Part shown: piece after piece, positions 22,302 to 30,671 of the stretch
Layout of the letters: each line of letters begins with the position of its first letter
Numbering within the stretch: the stretch's first letter is position 1
Origin: Bacteroidaceae bacterium
Lineage (GTDB): Bacteria > Bacteroidota > Bacteroidia > Bacteroidales > Bacteroidaceae
NCBI GenBank assembly: GCA_024398635.1
Contig: JAKSIV010000014.1
Span: forward strand, 1-56,901
Length of the DNA: 56,901 nt
Direction: 5' to 3'
Made by a program: the position numbers and the translations under genes
Notes under the pieces: model-generated
Told to the model about the DNA's origin: nothing
The model's input: the letters and a program-made list of their open reading frames with translations, nothing else
Databases searched by the model: none

Positions 22302-24329
22302 ATGAAAACCTTTTTCAAAAGAACTGTCATCAGTTCCCTGATGTTGTCATTGACTTTTGCCGTAGCCATTGCTCAGGATAATCCGGAGATACCGGACCTG
22401 AAGAGTCCTGACGGCCGACTTGTAGTGTCATTTAATCTTACAGGTACTGAAAATCCAACTTATTCTGTCAAATATGACGGCAAGCAGATGCTTGAGGATT
22501 CACCTATAGGCATTATGCTGGATATGGGTTCCAAACCGACTCTTGAGGGGCTGCCTCAGGGACGTGAGGCCGGAAACGGTGATTTTACCAGGAACCTCAA
22601 GTTGGCAGGTGTGCTGACCGATCAGGGTAAGGTGGATTACACGATGGATCGAATCAAGACAGCTCATGTAAGTCACGAATATACTCTTGGCATATTCCAG
22701 CTGCAGAATGCGGCAAACCAGAACATAGAGTTCGAGTTCCGTGTAAGCAATAACGATATAGCTATCCGCTATAACATACCCAAACCCCGTCAGCGTGCCA
22801 GCACCCGTGTGCTGTTTGAGAACACCGGTTTCCGTTTTCCTGACGGCACGACCACATTCCTTACTCCGCAGAGTGACGCCATGATAGGTTGGCAGCGCAG
22901 CAAGCCCAGCTATGAGGAGGGATACTCGAATGACGGTGATATGAACGTGCGCTCGCAGTACGGTCACGGCTATACATTCCCCGGTCTGTTCCATGTAGGA
23001 CAGAACGGTTGGGTGCTTCTGTCAGAGACCGGCGTAAGCAGCAGCTACTGCGGATCACGCCTTGGTGACTGCCAAGACAATACCTATAAGATTGAGTTCC
23101 CCATGCCCGATGAGAACAACGGCATAGGTACCGTATGTCCCGCATTCCGTCTTCCGGGTTCAACCCCCTGGCGTACCATCACCGTGGGTGCTGACCTCAA
23201 GCCGATAGTAGAGACCACGGTAATGTGGGATTATGTGGAACCGCTTTATGAGGCACACCATGATTTCAAGTACGGCCGCAGCACCTGGAGTTGGATTGTA
23301 TGGCAGGATGCATCATGCAACTGGGATGACCAGGTCAAGTTCATAGACCTGGCCAGCGAGATGGGTTGGGAGTATATCCTGATTGATGCCGGTTGGGACG
23401 AGAACATAGGTTATGAGCGCATGGAAGAGCTTATCAAATATGCCAACTCAAAGAATGTTGACGTATTCCTGTGGTATAGCTCAAGCGGCTATTGGAACGA
23501 TATAGTACAGAGCCCCATCTGCAAGATGGACAACTCCATCATCCGCAAGCAGGAGATGGCTTGGCTTGAGAAGGTGGGCTGCAAGGGTATCAAGGTGGAT
23601 TTCTGGGGCGGTGACAAGCAGGAGACCATCCGTCTTTACGAGGAGGTTTTGTCCGATGCCAATGACCACGGAATCATGTGCATATTCCACGGCTGCACCC
23701 TGCCCCGCGGATGGGAGAGAATGTATCCCAATTACGTAGGATCAGAGGCTGTGCTGGCATCTGAGAATATGTATTTCGGTCAGGGCGCCTGCGATGAGGA
23801 GGCATTCAAAGCCACCCTTCATCCGTTTGTACGCAATACCGTGGGCTGCATGGAGTTTGGCGGCTGTTTCATGAACCGCATCCTGAACAAGCAGAACAGC
23901 GGTCGCGGATCACAGCTTAAAACCACTCCTATATTCCAGATAGCAACCGAGGTCATATTCCAGAACCCCATTCAGAACATAGCCATCTGCCCCAACAATC
24001 TGGAGGATGCCCCCAAGATCTGCATGGACTGGCTGCGTGACGCTCCTACCACATGGACCGAGACCCGTTTCCTTGACGGCTATCCCGGTAAATATGTGAT
24101 ACTGGCACGCAAATCAACCGACGGCCGTTGGTTCGTGGCTGGTTTGAACGCCACCAAGGAGCCCATCAAGGCCAAGGTAGACCTGTCATTCCTGGGCGAC
24201 GGTGAGGTTCAGTTCTATACTGATGACAAGAAGACTATGGAGCCTGCTCTGAGTACTCTCAAACTCAAGACAAAGAAGCCTTATCAGTTTGAGATGCAGC
24301 CAAGCGGTGCTACCATGATCATGAAATAA
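22302..24329 (+). CDS. Glycoside hydrolase family 97 alpha-glycosidase (SusB-like)
   Basis: Exported alpha-glycosidase: signal peptide MKTFFKRTVISSLMLSLTFA...AQ at 1-24, 675 residues in the usual GH97 order (N-terminal beta-sandwich, TIM barrel from about residue 320, short C-terminal sandwich). In the barrel, Asp433 in GIKVDFWGG sits where retaining GH97 enzymes carry their nucleophile. Glu488 in SEAVLASEN lies 55 residues later, the spacing I recall between nucleophile and acid/base in the retaining Bacteroides alpha-galactosidase. This suggests a retaining, alpha-galactosidase-like enzyme rather than an inverting SusB glucosidase, but that is an alignment from memory. ATG 22302 is chosen for the signal peptide. 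Confidence 0.88.
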   Translation: MKTFFKRTVISSLMLSLTFAVAIAQDNPEIPDLKSPDGRLVVSFNLTGTENPTYSVKYDGKQMLEDSPIGIMLDMGSKPTLEGLPQGREAGNGDFTRNLKLAGVLTDQGKVDYTMDRIKTAHVSHEYTLGIFQLQNAANQNIEFEFRVSNNDIAIRYNIPKPRQRASTRVLFENTGFRFPDGTTTFLTPQSDAMIGWQRSKPSYEEGYSNDGDMNVRSQYGHGYTFPGLFHVGQNGWVLLSETGVSSSYCGSRLGDCQDNTYKIEFPMPDENNGIGTVCPAFRLPGSTPWRTITVGADLKPIVETTVMWDYVEPLYEAHHDFKYGRSTWSWIVWQDASCNWDDQVKFIDLASEMGWEYILIDAGWDENIGYERMEELIKYANSKNVDVFLWYSSSGYWNDIVQSPICKMDNSIIRKQEMAWLEKVGCKGIKVDFWGGDKQETIRLYEEVLSDANDHGIMCIFHGCTLPRGWERMYPNYVGSEAVLASENMYFGQGACDEEAFKATLHPFVRNTVGCMEFGGCFMNRILNKQNSGRGSQLKTTPIFQIATEVIFQNPIQNIAICPNNLEDAPKICMDWLRDAPTTWTETRFLDGYPGKYVILARKSTDGRWFVAGLNATKEPIKAKVDLSFLGDGEVQFYTDDKKTMEPALSTLKLKTKKPYQFEMQPSGATMIMK

Positions 24330-24361
24330 AGGCTGCGTTATCTGACTATGCAGCAAACAAT

Positions 24362-24398
24362 AATGGCGCGTCTCCCGCGCCATTGTTATTTTATTTTA
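24362..24398 (+). terminator. Terminator of the GH97 gene
   Basis: Perfect 9-bp stem AATGGCGCG (24362-24370) with CGCGCCATT (24376-24384), extended by weaker A/T pairs, followed by GTTATTTTATTTT. Lies 32 bp after the GH97 stop and just before the lysS promoter box. Confidence 0.82.
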
Positions 24399-24399
24399 T

Positions 24400-24407
24400 T
24401 ACCTTTG
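24400..24407 (+). promoter_or_regulatory. -7 box of the lysS-gpsA-pgi operon
   Basis: TACCTTTG fits TAnnTTTG exactly and lies 24 bp before the lysS ATG, directly behind the preceding terminator. Confidence 0.6.
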
Positions 24408-24431
24408 CGAGCTGAAATTAATTAGAATAGA

Positions 24432-25940
24432 ATGGAATTAAGCGATCAGGAACAATTCAGAAGAGAGAGTTTGCAGGAGTTGCGTGCCATGGGTATTGAC
24501 CCGTATCCCGCAGCAATGTATCCCACCAACGCTTTCGCTGCCGAGATAAAAGAGAACTTCAAGGATGACGCAGAGCCGCGTCAGGTCTGCATAGCCGGCC
24601 GTATGATGAGCCGCCGTATCATGGGTAAGGCATCATTCATAGAGCTGATGGACTCGACAGGCCGTATACAGGTATATATCACCCGTGATGACATCTGCCC
24701 CGATGAGGAGGATAAGGAGATGTACAACAAGGTGTTCAAGAAACTCCTTGACATAGGTGATTTCATCGGCATAGAAGGTTTTGTATTCCGTACCCAGATG
24801 GGTGAGATTACGGTTCACGCCAAGAAGCTGACTGTACTCTCCAAGTCACTGCGTCCGCTGCCTATCGTAAAGTACAAGGACGGCGTGGCATATGACAAGT
24901 TCGATGATCCTGACCTGCGTTACCGCATGCGTTACGTTGACCTGGTGGTTAACGAAGGCGTAAAGGAGACATTCCTGAAACGTACCAAGGTTATCCGTAC
25001 CCTGCGTTCAGTTCTGGACAATGCCGGTTATACCGAGGTCGAGACTCCTATACTGCAGTCTATCCCCGGAGGTGCCAGCGCACGTCCGTTCATCACACAC
25101 CATAACACCCTTGACATAGACCTCTATTGCCGTATCGCAACCGAGCTTTATCTGAAGCGTCTTATCGTAGGCGGTTTTGAGGGCGTTTATGAGATAGGCA
25201 AGAACTTCCGTAACGAGGGTATGGACCGTACCCATAATCCTGAGTTCACCTGCATGGAACTCTATGTGGCCTATAAGGACTACAACTGGATGATGGACTT
25301 CACCGAGAAACTGCTTGAGAAGATAGCAATAGAGACCAACGGTACCACCAAGGTTATGGTAGGTGAGAATGAGGTCGATTTCAAGGCTCCCTACCGCCGT
25401 CTGCCTATCCTTGAGGCTATCAAGGAGAAGACCGGATATGACCTTGAGGGCATGAGCGAGGATGAGATGCGTGAGGTTGCCAAGAAGTGCGGCGTGGAGG
25501 TTACTCCTTCCATGGGCAAGGGCAAGCTCATTGACGAGATATTCGGCGAGACCTGCGAGGGCACATTCATCCAGCCCACATTCATTACCGATTATCCTGT
25601 AGAGATGTCACCCCTTACCAAGATGCACCGCAGCAAGCCCGGTCTTACCGAGCGCTTTGAGCTGATGGTCAACGGAAAGGAGCTGGCCAACGCATACAGT
25701 GAGCTCAACGATCCTATCGATCAGTATGAGCGTTTCCAGGATCAGCTGCGTCTTAGCCAGAAAGGCGATGACGAGGCTATGTTCATAGATCAGGATTTTG
25801 TCCGTGCATTGGAGTACGGTATGCCTCCCACAAGCGGCATAGGTATCGGCATAGACCGTCTGGTCATGCTCATGACCGGACAGCAGGCCATCCAGGAGGT
25901 GCTGTTCTTCCCGCAGATGAAACCCGAAAGCAAAGACTAA
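24432..25940 (+). CDS. lysS: Lysyl-tRNA synthetase (class II)
   Basis: Charges tRNA-Lys. 502 residues: N-terminal OB-fold anticodon-binding domain (about 55-150), then the class II catalytic core with motif 2 (FRNEGMDRTHNPEFTCMELY) and motif 3 (GIGIGIDRLVML). It ends soon after motif 3, like the E. coli enzyme; many Bacteroides homologues, as I recall, carry a further C-terminal extension of about 70 residues that is absent here. First gene of a four-gene plus-strand unit with gpsA, pgi and a HAD phosphatase. Confidence 0.95.
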   Translation: MELSDQEQFRRESLQELRAMGIDPYPAAMYPTNAFAAEIKENFKDDAEPRQVCIAGRMMSRRIMGKASFIELMDSTGRIQVYITRDDICPDEEDKEMYNKVFKKLLDIGDFIGIEGFVFRTQMGEITVHAKKLTVLSKSLRPLPIVKYKDGVAYDKFDDPDLRYRMRYVDLVVNEGVKETFLKRTKVIRTLRSVLDNAGYTEVETPILQSIPGGASARPFITHHNTLDIDLYCRIATELYLKRLIVGGFEGVYEIGKNFRNEGMDRTHNPEFTCMELYVAYKDYNWMMDFTEKLLEKIAIETNGTTKVMVGENEVDFKAPYRRLPILEAIKEKTGYDLEGMSEDEMREVAKKCGVEVTPSMGKGKLIDEIFGETCEGTFIQPTFITDYPVEMSPLTKMHRSKPGLTERFELMVNGKELANAYSELNDPIDQYERFQDQLRLSQKGDDEAMFIDQDFVRALEYGMPPTSGIGIGIDRLVMLMTGQQAIQEVLFFPQMKPESKD

Positions 25941-25958
25941 CAAACAGATAGAAGAATT

Positions 25959-26960
25959 ATGGCAATTCCACAGGGAAAACTGGCAATTATGGGTGGCGGC
26001 AGCTGGGCAACAGCCATCGCCAAGATACTGCTGTCAACCGAGGATTCCATAAACTGGTATATCCGTCGTGATGACCGTATAGAGGATTTCAAACGTCTGG
26101 GTCATAACCCGGCATACCTGTCAGGTGTGCAGTTTGATGTCAACCGTATAAACTTCTCGTCCGATATAAACAATATCGTCAAGGAGTCCGATATCCTGGT
26201 GTTCGTAACGCCGTCGCCTTATTTCAAGAGCCACATGAAGAAGCTCAAGGTCAAGTTGCGTGACAAGTTCGTGGTATCGGCTATCAAGGGTATCGTACCC
26301 GATGACAACCTGCTCATGTCGGATTATTTCCACCGTTACTACGGTGTTCCGATGGAGAATATCGCTGTCGTAGCGGGTCCGTGTCATGCCGAGGAGGTGG
26401 CATTGGAGCGTCTTTCATACCTGACCGTAGGCTGCCAGGAGATAGAGAACGCCCAGGGTATTGCCCGTAAACTGACCAACTCGTATGTCAAGACATCGGT
26501 TTCTGAAGATGTGGCCGGCATTGAGTTCAGTTCCGTACTCAAGAACGTCTACGCTATCGCCGCAGGTATCTGCAGCGGACTCAAATACGGTGACAATTTC
26601 CAGGCCGTTCTTATGTCAAACGCAATCCAGGAGATGAACAGCTTCCTGGCAATTGCGCGTCCCATGCCCAACCGTGCGGTGAACGACTCCGTATATCTGG
26701 GTGACTTGCTCGTGACAGGTTATTCAAATTTCAGCCGTAACCGTGTGTTCGGCACGATGGTGGGCAAGGGCTATTCCGTAAAAGCCGCACAGCTTGAAAT
26801 GGAGATGATTGCCGAGGGCTATTACGGAACCAAGTGCATGAAGGAGATAAACGAGCATTACCGTGTCAATATGCCCATCCTTGATGCCATGTACAATATT
26901 CTGTATGAACATATTTCGCCGGTGATAGAGATAAAGCTTCTTACCGACTCGTTTAAATAA
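25959..26960 (+). CDS. gpsA: Glycerol-3-phosphate dehydrogenase [NAD(P)+]
   Basis: Reduces dihydroxyacetone phosphate to sn-glycerol 3-phosphate for phospholipid synthesis. 333 residues. Rossmann loop near the N-terminus with the family-type [13 protein letters not shown], substrate-domain lysines in AIKGI and [13 protein letters not shown], and the [14 protein letters not shown] segment. Starts 18 bp after lysS and ends 5 bp before pgi, so clearly one operon. Confidence 0.94.
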   Translation: MAIPQGKLAIMGGGSWATAIAKILLSTEDSINWYIRRDDRIEDFKRLGHNPAYLSGVQFDVNRINFSSDINNIVKESDILVFVTPSPYFKSHMKKLKVKLRDKFVVSAIKGIVPDDNLLMSDYFHRYYGVPMENIAVVAGPCHAEEVALERLSYLTVGCQEIENAQGIARKLTNSYVKTSVSEDVAGIEFSSVLKNVYAIAAGICSGLKYGDNFQAVLMSNAIQEMNSFLAIARPMPNRAVNDSVYLGDLLVTGYSNFSRNRVFGTMVGKGYSVKAAQLEMEMIAEGYYGTKCMKEINEHYRVNMPILDAMYNILYEHISPVIEIKLLTDSFK

Positions 26961-26965
26961 GGACT

Positions 26966-28309
26966 ATGATTAGGATTGACATTTCACAGATTCAGGGTTT
27001 CATCTCTAAAGATGGGATCAAGGCGTTGGAGCCGGAGGTTAAGGAATCCATCCTTAAACTGGAAAACGGTAACGGTGCAGGCAATGACTTTATAGGCTGG
27101 ATGAATCTGGCTTCAAAGACGGAGAGTGGTCTCCTGGATGCGATAGAGGAGATAGCCAAGATACTGCGTGACAATTGTGAAGTGGTGATCGTAGCCGGTA
27201 TAGGTGGCAGTTATCTGGGCTCACGTGCCGTCATTGAGGCATTGAGCAACAGTTTTACCCAACTGATTCAGGACAGGAAGAATCCGCAGATACTCTTTGC
27301 CGGTCATAACATCAGTGAGGACTATCTCTATGAACTGACCGAATATCTTAAGGGTAAGAAGTTCGGAATAATCAATATTTCCAAATCCGGTACGACCACT
27401 GAGACCGCCCTGTCATTCCGTCTGCTCAAGAAACAGTGTGAGCAGCAGCGTGGCAAGGATGTTGCCCGCAAGGTGATTGTGGCCATTACCGATGCCAAGC
27501 GTGGCGCTGCCCGTGTATGTGCCGATAAGGAAGGCTATCGCAGTTTCATCATCCCCGATAATGTAGGCGGACGTTTTTCGGTGCTGACTCCGGTGGGCTT
27601 GCTGCCTATCGCTGTTGCAGGATTCGATATCCGTCAGTTGGTAAAGGGTGCCGCCGATATGGAGGCTCTCACCACCAGCAAGATGGCTTTTGCCGATAAT
27701 CCCGCAGCCGTCTATGCGGCAGCACGCAATGCCCTGTACCGCGGCGGAAAGAAAATAGAGATTCTCGTGAATTTCCAGCCCAAGCTTCATTATCTGAGCG
27801 AGTGGTGGAAACAGCTTTACGGTGAGTCCGAGGGCAAGGAGAACAAAGGCATATTCCCCGCATCGGTTGATTTCTCTACCGATCTTCACTCCATGGGTCA
27901 GTGGATACAGGAGGGTGAACGTACCATATTCGAGACGGTAATATCGGTCGATAAGGTAAAGCATTCGGTTCTGGTTCCGTCCGATGAAGAGAACCTGGAC
28001 GGTTTGAACTACATGGCCGGAAAGCATGTTGACCAGGTCAATAAGATGGCCGAACTGGGAACCCAGCTGGCTCATGTGGACGGCGGTGTACCTAATATCC
28101 GTATTGTTGTTCCTGAACTTAACGAATATTGGATAGGCCAGCTTATCTATATGTTTGAGAAAGGATGCGGTATCAGCGGCTACGTGCTTGGTGTGAACCC
28201 GTTCAACCAGCCGGGTGTTGAGGCATACAAGAAGAATATGTTCGCACTTCTGGGCAAACCCGGATATGAGGAGGAGTCAAAGAAGATTCTCTCCAGAATA
28301 AAAAAGTAA
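26966..28309 (+). CDS. pgi: Glucose-6-phosphate isomerase
   Basis: Interconverts glucose 6-phosphate and fructose 6-phosphate in glycolysis. 447 residues, the compact bacterial form. Two SIS-type sugar-phosphate-binding halves: [12 protein letters not shown] near residue 80, the phosphate loop [13 protein letters not shown] near 135, [14 protein letters not shown] near 200, and the C-terminal QPGVEAYKK signature near 410. Five bp after gpsA. Confidence 0.95.
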   Translation: MIRIDISQIQGFISKDGIKALEPEVKESILKLENGNGAGNDFIGWMNLASKTESGLLDAIEEIAKILRDNCEVVIVAGIGGSYLGSRAVIEALSNSFTQLIQDRKNPQILFAGHNISEDYLYELTEYLKGKKFGIINISKSGTTTETALSFRLLKKQCEQQRGKDVARKVIVAITDAKRGAARVCADKEGYRSFIIPDNVGGRFSVLTPVGLLPIAVAGFDIRQLVKGAADMEALTTSKMAFADNPAAVYAAARNALYRGGKKIEILVNFQPKLHYLSEWWKQLYGESEGKENKGIFPASVDFSTDLHSMGQWIQEGERTIFETVISVDKVKHSVLVPSDEENLDGLNYMAGKHVDQVNKMAELGTQLAHVDGGVPNIRIVVPELNEYWIGQLIYMFEKGCGISGYVLGVNPFNQPGVEAYKKNMFALLGKPGYEEESKKILSRIKK

Positions 28310-28325
28310 TTCGGAAAAAGATATA

Positions 28326-28997
28326 ATGTCATTCTCATTCCATAACAAAAGCGCCATCCTGTTCGACATGGATGGCGTTTTGTATGACTCCATGCCAAAT
28401 CACTCAAAGGCGTGGAGCCAGGCAATGGAACGTTACGGAATGCATATGACTCCCCATGACGTCTATCTGAATGAAGGGGCCACAGGACATGATACGGTGG
28501 TACGCATAAGCTTGCGCGACCGCGGATATGAGGCATCGGAGACAGAGATAAATGAAATATACGGCTACAAGGCCGAGCTGTTTCGCTCCATGCCCGAGGC
28601 ACGTGTCATGCCGGGTGCGCCGGATGTGTTCCGTAAGGCGGCGGCAGCCGGACTAAAGATCCTTATCGTTACGGGCTCCGGCCAGAAGAACCTTATTGGA
28701 CGGGTCCAGAGGGATTTTGAAGGTTACATTACACGTGACCGCATGGTGACGGCTTTTGAGGTGACGCGCGGCAAGCCCTACCCGGACCCTTATCTGAAAG
28801 GATTGAAAATAGCCGGTGTTACCGCAGACGAGGCGGTTGTGGTGGAGAATGCTCCGCTTGGCATACGTGCCGCTGTAGCTGCCGGAATAGATACCATAGC
28901 AGTCAACACCGGCCCGCTTGATGATGAAATCCTGCTGGCCGAGAAACCTGTACTCCTTCTACACTCAATGCAGGAATTAGCTGATACGTTATTTTGA
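28326..28997 (+). CDS. HAD-superfamily phosphatase (beta-phosphoglucomutase-like)
   Basis: 223 residues. HAD motif I FDMDGVLYDS gives nucleophile D14 and acid/base D16; motif II is IVTGSG; motif III lysine lies in TRGKPYPDPYLKG; motif IV is VVVENAPLGIRAA. The helical cap between motifs I and II is of the beta-phosphoglucomutase/Gph type. Likely dephosphorylates a small sugar phosphate or acts as a phosphomutase; the substrate cannot be read from sequence. Last gene of the lysS unit. Its 3' end overlaps the convergent aroC by 9 bp, with no terminator between them. Confidence 0.85.
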   Translation: MSFSFHNKSAILFDMDGVLYDSMPNHSKAWSQAMERYGMHMTPHDVYLNEGATGHDTVVRISLRDRGYEASETEINEIYGYKAELFRSMPEARVMPGAPDVFRKAAAAGLKILIVTGSGQKNLIGRVQRDFEGYITRDRMVTAFEVTRGKPYPDPYLKGLKIAGVTADEAVVVENAPLGIRAAVAAGIDTIAVNTGPLDDEILLAEKPVLLLHSMQELADTLF

Positions 28998-30059
28998 TGT
29001 CAGATATTGGTCGAGGATGACCAATGCTGTAAGTGATTCCACTATCGGGACGGCACGCGGAACCACACACGGGTCATGACGGCCTTTGGCTTCCATTGTG
29101 GTCTCCTTTCCGTCAATTGTAACGGTATGCTGCTCCTGACCGATTGTGGGGGTGGGCTTGAAAGCAACGCGGAATCTTATCGGGCTGCCGTTACTTATGC
29201 CGCCCTGTATGCCTCCGCTGTGGTTGGTGGCGGTGGTGATGCGGCCTTTCTCAATGCAGAACGCGTCATTGTGCTCCGATCCGCGCTGTGATGCCGATGC
29301 AAATCCGTCGCCGTACTCGAATCCCTTGGCTGCATTGATGCCCAGCATAGCCTTTGCCAATGATGCCTCAAGCTTGTCAAATACGGGATTGCCTATGCCT
29401 GCAGGCAGTCCGCGGACAATGCATGTGACGCAACCGCCGGTTGAATCCTGCTGGCTGCGCATCTCATGGATATACTCCTCCATCTTTGCTGCCAGACAGC
29501 TGTCCGGGCAACGTACGGCATTCTTCTCTGCCATGGCGGCAGAATAATCCATGTCATTTGCCGGATTAGTGGAGTAGGGACCTATCTGTGATGTGAATGC
29601 GGTGATTTCCAGTGCGGGAATCATCTTGCGCAAAGCCATAGTCGAGAGTGCACCGGCCGCGCATATGGGTGCCGTTACACGAGCCGATGAACGTCCGCCG
29701 CCGCGCCAGTCACGTATGCCGTAGCGTTGGAGCCATGCATAATCAGCGTGTGAGGGACGGAAAATATCTTTGAGTTCATCGTAATCAGATGAATGCTGGT
29801 CTGTATTCCTTATTATGAATGCTATGGGGGCGCCTGTCGTTACCCCGTCAAGCAAACCTGACAGGAACTCGACTTCATCCTGCTCCTGACGTCCGGTGGT
29901 AACTGTACTCTGTCCGGGACGGCGACGCTGCATGCACTCCCGTACATACTCCATATCAACGGTAATTCCGGATGGAAAACCATCAAGAACGCCACCTATA
30001 GCCGGTCCGTGGCTTTCGCCAAAGGTGGTAAGCGTCAGAATTTGTCCCAGTGTATTCAT
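28989..30059 (-). CDS. aroC: Chorismate synthase
   Basis: Last step of the shikimate pathway: turns EPSP into chorismate using reduced FMN. 356 residues, the normal bacterial length, with the family signatures GESHGPAIGGVLDGFPSG at the start, the RPGQS and RSSARVTA segments, and GIQGGISNG near residue 275. ATG 6 bp after slyD, so both are read from the promoter upstream of slyD. Confidence 0.95.
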   Translation of the reverse strand: MNTLGQILTLTTFGESHGPAIGGVLDGFPSGITVDMEYVRECMQRRRPGQSTVTTGRQEQDEVEFLSGLLDGVTTGAPIAFIIRNTDQHSSDYDELKDIFRPSHADYAWLQRYGIRDWRGGGRSSARVTAPICAAGALSTMALRKMIPALEITAFTSQIGPYSTNPANDMDYSAAMAEKNAVRCPDSCLAAKMEEYIHEMRSQQDSTGGCVTCIVRGLPAGIGNPVFDKLEASLAKAMLGINAAKGFEYGDGFASASQRGSEHNDAFCIEKGRITTATNHSGGIQGGISNGSPIRFRVAFKPTPTIGQEQHTVTIDGKETTMEAKGRHDPCVVPRAVPIVESLTALVILDQYLTSK

Positions 30060-30065
30060 ATGAGG

Positions 30066-30626
30066 TTACTTTTTGCAGTCTCCGTCGCAGTTGCAGTCGC
30101 TGCCGTTGCAGTCACCGTTTGAGCATCCGCCGCTGCAGCCTTTGCATTTGGGATGCAGGATGGCGTCAATCTCCTCCTGGGTGGCCGGACGTGATTCAAG
30201 TATTACTCCCTTGAAGGTGAGGTCCTCACCTGCCAACGGATGATTCAGGTCTACTGTAACCTTGTCATCGGTGATATTGGTGACGGTTGCGTTGAAAGTC
30301 TGCTGGCCGTCACTCAACGGAATGATTGCTCCAACCTTGACATGCTCGTCATCAAAGACACCGTCGCGCAGGAATATGCCTTTGTCAAGTTCCAGTACGT
30401 TCTCCTTACTGTATTCGCCGTATGCCTTGTCAGAAGGGATCTCAAACTCGAAACTCTCACCCACAGCGAGTGAACCCACATTGCTCTCAAAGAGGTCCAG
30501 TGCGTAACCTATACCGGTGATGAATTTGAACGGGCGCTCGCGTGTGGCGCTTTCATACTTGTAGAGTTTGCCGTCGGCGTCCTTAAGCATAAGGTCGTAT
30601 GTAAGGCTGATATATTTCTTTTCCAT
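30066..30626 (-). CDS. slyD: FKBP-type peptidyl-prolyl isomerase, SlyD type, with Cys-rich tail
   Basis: Proline isomerase and chaperone of the SlyD class: a short FKBP core interrupted by an insert-in-flap chaperone domain (about 70-130), as seen from FEFEIPSDKAYGEYSKE and DLNHPLAGEDLTFKGVIL. The last 30 residues form a metal-binding tail with seven cysteines (CKGCSGGC...C...CNC...C). SlyD tails bind nickel, zinc or copper. 186 residues, cytoplasmic, no signal peptide. Co-transcribed with aroC. Confidence 0.9.
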   Translation of the reverse strand: MEKKYISLTYDLMLKDADGKLYKYESATRERPFKFITGIGYALDLFESNVGSLAVGESFEFEIPSDKAYGEYSKENVLELDKGIFLRDGVFDDEHVKVGAIIPLSDGQQTFNATVTNITDDKVTVDLNHPLAGEDLTFKGVILESRPATQEEIDAILHPKCKGCSGGCSNGDCNGSDCNCDGDCKK

Positions 30627-30642
30627 TTTCTAAAATTTGCTG

Positions 30643-30650
30643 CAAAGATA
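30643..30650 (-). promoter_or_regulatory. -7 box of the slyD-aroC transcript
   Basis: TATCTTTG on the minus strand fits TAnnTTTG exactly. ATTG lies 18 bp upstream as a partial -33 box. The box is 17 bp before the slyD ATG and immediately downstream of the preceding gene's stop, so slyD-aroC can be read independently. Confidence 0.6.
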
Positions 30651-30671
30651 CACCTTTTTGGTCAATGACAA

